The notes beneath the pieces were generated by a model, which ran no database searches, was not told where the DNA came from, and saw only the letters and a list, made by a program, of their open reading frames with translations. From Alphaproteobacteria bacterium (lineage in GTDB: Bacteria; Pseudomonadota; Alphaproteobacteria; ATCC43930; CGMCC-115725), in the NCBI GenBank assembly GCA_019237175.1, contig JAFAHP010000029.1:1-18611 (forward strand): 18,611 nucleotides of DNA, read 5' to 3'. The stretch's first letter is position 1. Every line of letters starts with the position of its first letter. A program made the translations under genes and the position numbers. Below, in pieces: positions 15,011 to 18,611 of the stretch.

Positions 15011-15171
15011 TCCGACCGGATGATGAGCGCTGCCGCATCGGTTGATCCTGGCCCGCCACCTCGGAGCTCCGGTTTTGGGCGCCAACCGCTTGACCCGGTC
15101 CGCCGAGATTCCCAATTTCGCCGGAAAAGCCGGCTGACGGCGTCTAATTCCCGGCGAGAAGGCGCTTCGCT

Positions 15172-15795
15172 ATGCAGCTGACGGTCACAGGCAGGCAGAT
15201 CGACATCGGGAATGCACTGCGCGGGCATGTCGAAAGCGCGCTGGAGTCGATCCTGACAAAATACTTCAAGACTGCGATCGAGGCCCATGTTGTCGTAGCA
15301 AAGGAGGCGCATTTGATCCGCGCCGAGGTTTCGCTCCATATTGGCCGCGGGATCGTCGTCAACGCGAGCGCCGTTCTGCATGAAGCCCATGCCGCGTTTG
15401 ACGCTGCCGCCGAGCGCGTCGCCAAACAGTTGCGCCGCTACAAACGGCGCCTGCGAGATCATCATGCTCAGCCGCGCGAGCTTGCCGAACCGCCGGAACG
15501 CGCCCGCGATTACGTTTTGGCGCCGGTCCCGGATGAGGACGTTGACGAGCGAAATCCGATGGGAGCGCCGACCGTGATCGCCGAGATTAGCACGGAGCTG
15601 CCGCGTCTAACGGTTGGCGAGGCGGTGATGCGACTGGATCTTGCGGATGTGCCGGTGCTGTTGTTCCGGAACCAAGCGCATGGTGAACTAAACCTTGTTT
15701 ACCGACGCACGGATGGCAATATCGGATGGGTCGACCCGGTGCTCGATCCCGCTCGCCGTCCGGCGGCGGGGAACATCTCCCGTGGCGGACAGTGA
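15172..15795 (+). CDS. hpf: Long-form ribosome hibernation promoting factor
   Basis: HPF binds the 30S subunit in stationary phase and joins ribosomes into inactive 100S dimers. The 207-residue protein is the long type: an N-terminal S30AE domain (about 3-98; VTGRQIDIGNALRGHVESAL, then the basic helix KQLRRYKRRLRDHH), a charged linker (about 99-132) and a C-terminal dimerisation domain (about 133-188; LTVGEAVMRLDLADVPVLLFRN and DGNIGWVDP). The long form can dimerise ribosomes by itself. ATG 15172 has GAGAAGG 12-18 bases upstream. The 161-base gap after rpoN contains TTGACC at 15090-15095 but no clear -10; a separate promoter is possible. In this cluster the gene lies between rpoN and ptsN as in many proteobacteria. 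Confidence 0.93.
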   Translation: MQLTVTGRQIDIGNALRGHVESALESILTKYFKTAIEAHVVVAKEAHLIRAEVSLHIGRGIVVNASAVLHEAHAAFDAAAERVAKQLRRYKRRLRDHHAQPRELAEPPERARDYVLAPVPDEDVDERNPMGAPTVIAEISTELPRLTVGEAVMRLDLADVPVLLFRNQAHGELNLVYRRTDGNIGWVDPVLDPARRPAAGNISRGGQ

Positions 15796-15909
15796 CCGAA
15801 CCTTTTCTTGGACCCAACCGCGCGGCGATAGCGGATATTCGGCTTGGATGCGGCTCGTACATTCGCGCCAGGGGGGACTAAGACGGCCGGAGGATTGCCG
15901 GGCCAGGGC

Positions 15910-16374
15910 ATGGAAATCGCCGATTTGATCACGCCGCGCGGCGTGGTTTCTCAGCTGCGTGCGACGAACAAGCGACAAGCGCTGCAGGAGCTGGCCAAGC
16001 GCGCCGCGGCGATAACCGGCTTCTCCGATCGTGCGATTTTCGAGGTACTGATCGAACGCGAACGCCTCGGCTCGACCGGGATTGGGATGGGGATCGGCAT
16101 CCCGCACGGCAAGCTGACCGGTCTCGAGCGATTTTGCGGCATCTTCGCGCGGCTCGATCGACCAATCCCGTTTGAGGCGATCGACGATCAACCGGTTGAT
16201 CTGATTTTTTTGCTGCTGGCTCCGGAAAATGCCGGTGCCGACCACCTCAAGGCTCTGGCCCGCATCTCGCGTTTGCTGCGTGACCGCGCGGTATGTGAAA
16301 AACTCCGCGGCACCGAACGTGCCGACGCCCTGTACGCGCTGCTGACCGATATGACCGAGAGCGACGCGGCCTAG
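15910..16374 (+). CDS. ptsN: PTS IIA-like nitrogen-regulatory protein (EIIA-Ntr)
   Basis: PtsN is the final phosphate acceptor of the nitrogen PTS and a regulatory protein that, in its phosphorylated or free form, tunes potassium uptake, sigma-54-linked processes and metabolism. The 154-residue product matches the family length. It shows the PTS_EIIA type 2 fold with the phosphorylatable His66 in GIGIPHGKLTGL, preceded by RERLGSTGIGMG. The frame is open upstream to 15844, but the family's N terminus starts at MEIADLITP, so ATG 15910 was chosen; GGAGGA at 15889-15894 is rather far. It sits 114 bases after hpf and ends 26 bases before a convergent DUF1150 gene, with no terminator seen. The phospho-donor genes ptsP and npr are not in view. 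Confidence 0.94.
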   Translation: MEIADLITPRGVVSQLRATNKRQALQELAKRAAAITGFSDRAIFEVLIERERLGSTGIGMGIGIPHGKLTGLERFCGIFARLDRPIPFEAIDDQPVDLIFLLLAPENAGADHLKALARISRLLRDRAVCEKLRGTERADALYALLTDMTESDAA

Positions 16375-16400
16375 CTTGGCTGGCCCACGTTGCCCGCGTC

Positions 16401-16616
16401 TTAGTGGACGCTCACCGGCTCCAAATCGTGCTGACGTACGGTCGCGAACGCGACATCCCGGTCAGCGACCACCACGATTTGGGTCCCGTCGGCGGCATGT
16501 ACGGCATAGCCGGTGGCGCCGTCGACGATCACCCGCTTGATATAGGCGAGATCCTGGACACCGAGCATCGCTAGCTCGTGCGCCGACATCCGCTTGATGC
16601 GTTCGATCCGATCCAT
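16401..16616 (-). CDS. DUF1150 family protein
   Basis: The 71-residue product resembles the DUF1150 family of small proteins, largely confined to alphaproteobacteria. The recognisable portion is HELAMLGVQDLAYIKRV, then GYAVHAADGTQIVVVADRDVA and a C terminus ending DLEPVSVH. There are no membrane segments, signal or cysteines, so it is a cytoplasmic protein with an alpha/beta character. Function is not known to me. It lies 20 bases downstream of hsp20 on the same strand, a pairing often found in this group, so co-expression under heat stress is likely. ATG 16616 has no strong ribosome-binding site, which fits coupling to the upstream gene. Confidence 0.82.
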   Translation of the reverse strand: MDRIERIKRMSAHELAMLGVQDLAYIKRVIVDGATGYAVHAADGTQIVVVADRDVAFATVRQHDLEPVSVH

Positions 16617-16636
16617 GCTGTGCCACCGGCCTAATT

Positions 16637-17080
16637 CTACGAGGTCGCCACGGTTTTGACGGCAGCCTTCGTCTCGTCCTTGATCTCGATGGTGCGCACT
16701 CGGCTTTCAACTTCCGGCCGCACCAAATCGATGTGAAGCAGCCCATTGTCAAGCCATGCCCCGCGCACCTCGATGCCTTCCGCCAAAACAAAGGAACGCT
16801 GGAATTGACGGGCTGCGATCCCGCGGTGCAGATACACCCGCTGAGTGTCCTCGGCCTGCCGACCGCGGATTACGAGCTGGTTGTCTTCGACGGTGATGCC
16901 GAGATCCCCCATCGAGAAGCCCGCAACCGCCAGCGTGATGCGCAGCGCGTTTTCGCCGAGCTGTTCAATGTTGTAGGGCGGGTAGCCATCGCTCGACACT
17001 TTGCTGACCCGGTCGAGCGCGCGCTCGAAATGGTCGAAGCCAAGCAACAGCGGTGAATTGAACAGCGATAGTCGCGACAT
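16637..17080 (-). CDS. Small heat-shock protein, Hsp20/IbpA family
   Basis: This ATP-independent chaperone holds unfolding proteins for later refolding by DnaK/ClpB. The 147-residue protein has the alpha-crystallin layout: a short N-terminal arm (SPLLLGFDHFERALDRV), the beta-sandwich domain (about 33-130; PPYNIEQLGENALRITLAVAGF, then LVIRGRQ and YLHRGIAARQFQRSFVLAEGI) and a C-terminal extension with VRTIEIKDE, containing the IxI-type anchor used for oligomerisation. LLHIDLVRP stands in place of the A-x-x-x-n-G-v-L signature. ATG 17080 follows AGGGGAAG at a good distance. Its 5' leader can fold into a ROSE-like thermometer hairpin, annotated separately. The gene is followed by a DUF1150 gene and converges with ptsN beyond it. 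The class A, IbpA-like, assignment is likely. Confidence 0.94.
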   Translation of the reverse strand: MSRLSLFNSPLLLGFDHFERALDRVSKVSSDGYPPYNIEQLGENALRITLAVAGFSMGDLGITVEDNQLVIRGRQAEDTQRVYLHRGIAARQFQRSFVLAEGIEVRGAWLDNGLLHIDLVRPEVESRVRTIEIKDETKAAVKTVATS

Positions 17081-17082
17081 GA

Positions 17083-17134
17083 GTTCTTCCCCTCATCGGC
17101 GAGCGAGAAACCGCCGCTGGGCCCATCTGCGGCG
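17083..17134 (-). promoter_or_regulatory. ROSE-like RNA thermometer in the hsp20 leader
   Basis: In the minus-strand leader, GUUUCUCGCU (17111-17102) pairs with AGGGGAAGAAC (17093-17083) across an 8-base loop. The pairing includes a G17104-G17091 opposition, a bulged G17089 and a C-A mismatch. It hides the Shine-Dalgarno AGGGGAAG. The left arm contains UCGCU, matching the UYGCU signature of ROSE elements, whose G-G pair in the Shine-Dalgarno hairpin makes it melt on heating. Just 5' of it, CGCCGC (17134-17129) and GCGGCG (17117-17112) form a second, stable stem, as in multi-hairpin ROSE leaders. The fold was drawn by hand; function is inferred. Confidence 0.5.
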
Positions 17135-17164
17135 CCCAAATGCGGATCACTTGCATTGAACTAC

Positions 17165-17192
17165 AATTTAGGTCGAGCGCATCGCCGATCAA
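17165..17192 (-). promoter_or_regulatory. Candidate hsp20 promoter
   Basis: On the minus strand TTGATC (17192-17187) and TAAATT (17170-17165) are separated by 16 bases, giving a plausible sigma-70-type promoter. A start near base 17158 would make a leader of about 78 bases, enough to hold both hairpins of the proposed thermometer. I saw no good heat-shock sigma-32 match (CTTGAA ... CCCCAT) there. ROSE-controlled genes are usually driven by a housekeeping-type promoter, which is consistent. Confidence 0.35.
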
Positions 17193-17316
17193 GCAAGGGT
17201 TTTCGCATCGGTCTCCCGCCGCGATGGCGTTATCGACCGCGAGCGCTTTCGCCGCCTGCAAAATTGCATCAATATCGCATCTTGGCCGTAATTAATTCGC
17301 GCATGAGGCCGGAATA

Positions 17317-18252
17317 ATGGCGAGAGCAATGCCGACTTTTTGGCGTCTCCTCTTCGCTCTGTTTTGCTGCGGTTGTGTGGCGATGGCGCCGATATTGGCC
17401 GAAGCGCGCGCCGGCAGCTCCTTTGGCAGTCGACCGTCGAGCTTTGGCAGTCGCGGCGCACGGAGCTGGGAGAACAACGGGGCGCAACCGCTAAACCGGG
17501 GTCTGGCGCCGCAGACAACGGGGCCCAATTTTACCCCCGGGATGCCGCCGGTCACAGCCGGCGGCGGGAGTTTTGTTCAGCGGCACCCGTTTTTGACCGG
17601 AGTGGCGGGCGGGCTCCTGGGCTCTTGGTTGTTTGGGCAGGCGGCCAATGCCCAGGGGGTCGGTGGCGTCGGCTCGGTCTTCGGCACGCTGCTGCGGCTG
17701 GCGTTCATCGGCCTTATGATCTGGCTGGCAATTCGCCTCTTCCGCGCGAGGACGCTCTCGAACGGATGGCCGGGCGTGTTCAGGGCGGTTTCGGGGGGAG
17801 CCGCCGGCCCCGCAAGCCGGTTCCGGGGGCGTGACGTCAATCTTCCCGACGCCGATCTAGAGGCGTTTCAGCGATTGCACGCCGCGATCCAGGATGCTTG
17901 GAGCGCTGGAAATCTTGAGCGGATGCGGGGACTGATGACGCCCGAGATGTTGAGCCATTTTTCGCAGGAGTTATCGCGAAATGCGAGCCGCGGGCTGCGC
18001 AACGTCGTCAGCAACGTGCAATTGCTCAGGGCCGAGCTGAGCGAGGCTTGGGAAGAGGGCGATCGGCAATACGCGACGGCCTTCCTGCGGTGGCGTGCGA
18101 TCGATTACATGCTGCGGCTGGCAGCACCCGCCGGCGACCGCAGCGCGGTTATCGGAGGCGATTCGCGTTCGCCGGCCGAATTCGAAGAGGCCTGGACATT
18201 TGTGCGCCGGCGCGGGAGCCGCTGGCTGCTCTCGGCGATCCAGCAGGTCTGA
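17317..18252 (+). CDS. Tim44-like domain membrane protein
   Basis: The 311-residue protein belongs to the bacterial Tim44-domain family, whose C-terminal domain resembles the membrane-associated part of mitochondrial Tim44; its bacterial role is not settled. Features in order: a signal or first membrane segment (about 9-28, ending near AEARA), a Gly/Ser/Arg-rich stretch with a repeated SFGSR element (35-39 and 42-46), a glycine-rich hydrophobic segment (about 92-108), a membrane span (about 121-141), a linker, then the Tim44/NTF2-like domain (about 175-311; DLEAFQRLHAAIQDAWSAGN, VQLLRAEL and EAWTFVRR). ATG 17317 sits after GGAATA, and ATG 17329 four codons on is possible. It is transcribed divergently from hsp20. 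The pattern of signal, SFGSR-rich region and C-terminal domain is typical of the alphaproteobacterial members. Confidence 0.87.
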   Translation: MARAMPTFWRLLFALFCCGCVAMAPILAEARAGSSFGSRPSSFGSRGARSWENNGAQPLNRGLAPQTTGPNFTPGMPPVTAGGGSFVQRHPFLTGVAGGLLGSWLFGQAANAQGVGGVGSVFGTLLRLAFIGLMIWLAIRLFRARTLSNGWPGVFRAVSGGAAGPASRFRGRDVNLPDADLEAFQRLHAAIQDAWSAGNLERMRGLMTPEMLSHFSQELSRNASRGLRNVVSNVQLLRAELSEAWEEGDRQYATAFLRWRAIDYMLRLAAPAGDRSAVIGGDSRSPAEFEEAWTFVRRRGSRWLLSAIQQV

Positions 18253-18266
18253 CCAGCCGTCGTTGC

Positions 18267-18281
18267 GGGCGAGCACCGCCC
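18267..18281 (+). terminator. Short hairpin after the Tim44 gene, weak terminator candidate
   Basis: GGGCG (18267-18271) and CGCCC (18277-18281) form a 5 bp stem with a five-base loop, 15 bases after the Tim44 stop codon. No T-run follows, so intrinsic termination is uncertain. The gap to the cyclase start is 124 bases and shows nothing else recognisable apart from that gene's ribosome-binding site. Confidence 0.2.
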
Positions 18282-18376
18282 CTCTGCCGGTAGTTGCGCT
18301 CGAACCGTGCTTGAACGCGGCCCAAGTCGAGAGCAAGCTCGCGTTGGCAGGTTTTTTCCGCCTCAGGGAGAAAACT

Positions 18377-18611
18377 TTGAGCGGAGAGCGGGTCAAGCGG
18401 CGGCTCACGGCGATCCTCGCGGCCGATGTGGCGGGATACTCGCGTCTTGTGGGCGCCGACGAGGAGGGGACGCTTGCGGCGCTGAAGGCAATCCGCCGCG
18501 AGCTCGACCCCAAGATCTCCGAGCATCGGGGCCGTATTGTCAAGACGACCGGCGATGGACTGCTCGTCGAATTCGCCAGCGTCGTCGATGCGATGCGCTG
18601 CGCGGTCGAGG
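18377..18611 (+). CDS. Class III adenylate/guanylate cyclase, N-terminal fragment
   Basis: The first 78 residues of a nucleotide cyclase run off the right edge. The opening RRLTAILAADVAGYSRLVGADEEGTL and the later HRGRIVKTTGDGLLVEFASVVDA are characteristic of the class III catalytic domain at the protein's N terminus, a type usually followed by a TPR or TolB-like region. The two metal-binding aspartates are visible as D17 (AADVAGYS) and D60 (TTGDGLL). The product would make cAMP (or cGMP) from the triphosphate; the specificity residues are out of view. TTG 18377 was chosen because CAGGGAG lies 6 bases upstream, and the protein begins where family members begin. Many alphaproteobacteria carry numerous paralogues of this type. 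The 3' part and any sensor domain are unseen. Confidence 0.88.
   Translation, partial: MSGERVKRRLTAILAADVAGYSRLVGADEEGTLAALKAIRRELDPKISEHRGRIVKTTGDGLLVEFASVVDAMRCAVE

Noticed and set aside
14036..15115. A 359-codon minus-strand frame opposite rpoN and hpf leader
   Set aside because: Antisense shadow of rpoN; no recognisable motif or ribosome-binding site.
15090..15118. TTGACC with CAATTT as an hpf promoter
   Set aside because: The -35 is fair but the -10 lacks the key TA...T pattern; kept only as a remark in the hpf entry.
15020..15181. Possible small plus-strand gene (53 codons) in the rpoN-hpf gap
   Set aside because: No ribosome-binding site, composition is Arg/Ser/Pro-rich like random GC-rich sequence, and it overlaps the hpf start in another frame.
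1..18611. Insertion sequences, phage genes, CRISPR arrays, toxin-antitoxin or defence genes
   Set aside because: No transposase, integrase, direct-repeat array or paired small-gene module was found on either strand; all substantial genes have ordinary housekeeping or envelope assignments.

Overview
This is a GC-rich, densely coded chromosomal segment that looks alphaproteobacterial, probably Rhodospirillales-like. That placement rests on gene order and families: kdsD-lptC-lptA-lptB-rpoN-hpf-ptsN in a row, a DUF1150 gene beside a small heat-shock gene, a CycM-like membrane-anchored cytochrome c, and an alphaproteobacterial-type prephenate dehydratase. No transposase, integrase, phage gene, CRISPR array or other sign of a mobile island was seen.

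Layout: (1) Bases 1-849, minus strand: the 5' end of an inositol-monophosphatase/HisN-type phosphatase running off the left edge, a pair of GC-rich palindromic intergenic repeats, and a membrane-anchored c-type cytochrome. (2) Bases 996-3246, plus strand: kdsB (CMP-KDO synthesis), pheA (phenylalanine synthesis) and an exported TPR protein. (3) Bases 3522-4202, plus strand: a small potassium-channel-like protein. It converges with (4), a minus-strand two-gene RND efflux operon (membrane fusion protein then inner-membrane pump, 8623 to 4256). (5) tRNA-Leu(CAG) at 8783-8870 with a near-consensus sigma-70 promoter. (6) Bases 8909-16374, plus strand: a short RNase D, kdsD, lptC, lptA, lptB, rpoN, a long ribosome hibernation factor and ptsN. 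(7) A convergent minus-strand pair, hsp20 then a DUF1150 gene. (8) Bases 17317 to the right edge, plus strand: a Tim44-domain membrane protein and the start of a class III adenylate cyclase that is cut off.

The core theme is the Gram-negative envelope. KdsD makes arabinose 5-phosphate, KdsB activates KDO, and LptC/LptA/LptB form part of the bridge and motor that carry LPS to the outer membrane. These share a cluster with sigma-54, the hibernation factor and PtsN, the usual nitrogen/PTS-Ntr arrangement. The efflux pump also spans the envelope.

I found no wholly new system. The observations most worth a second look are a ROSE-like RNA thermometer hairpin covering the Shine-Dalgarno of the small heat-shock gene, a palindrome covering the Shine-Dalgarno of rpoN just after the lptB stop, and an enlarged LptA that contains a clear 100-residue-spaced internal duplication.
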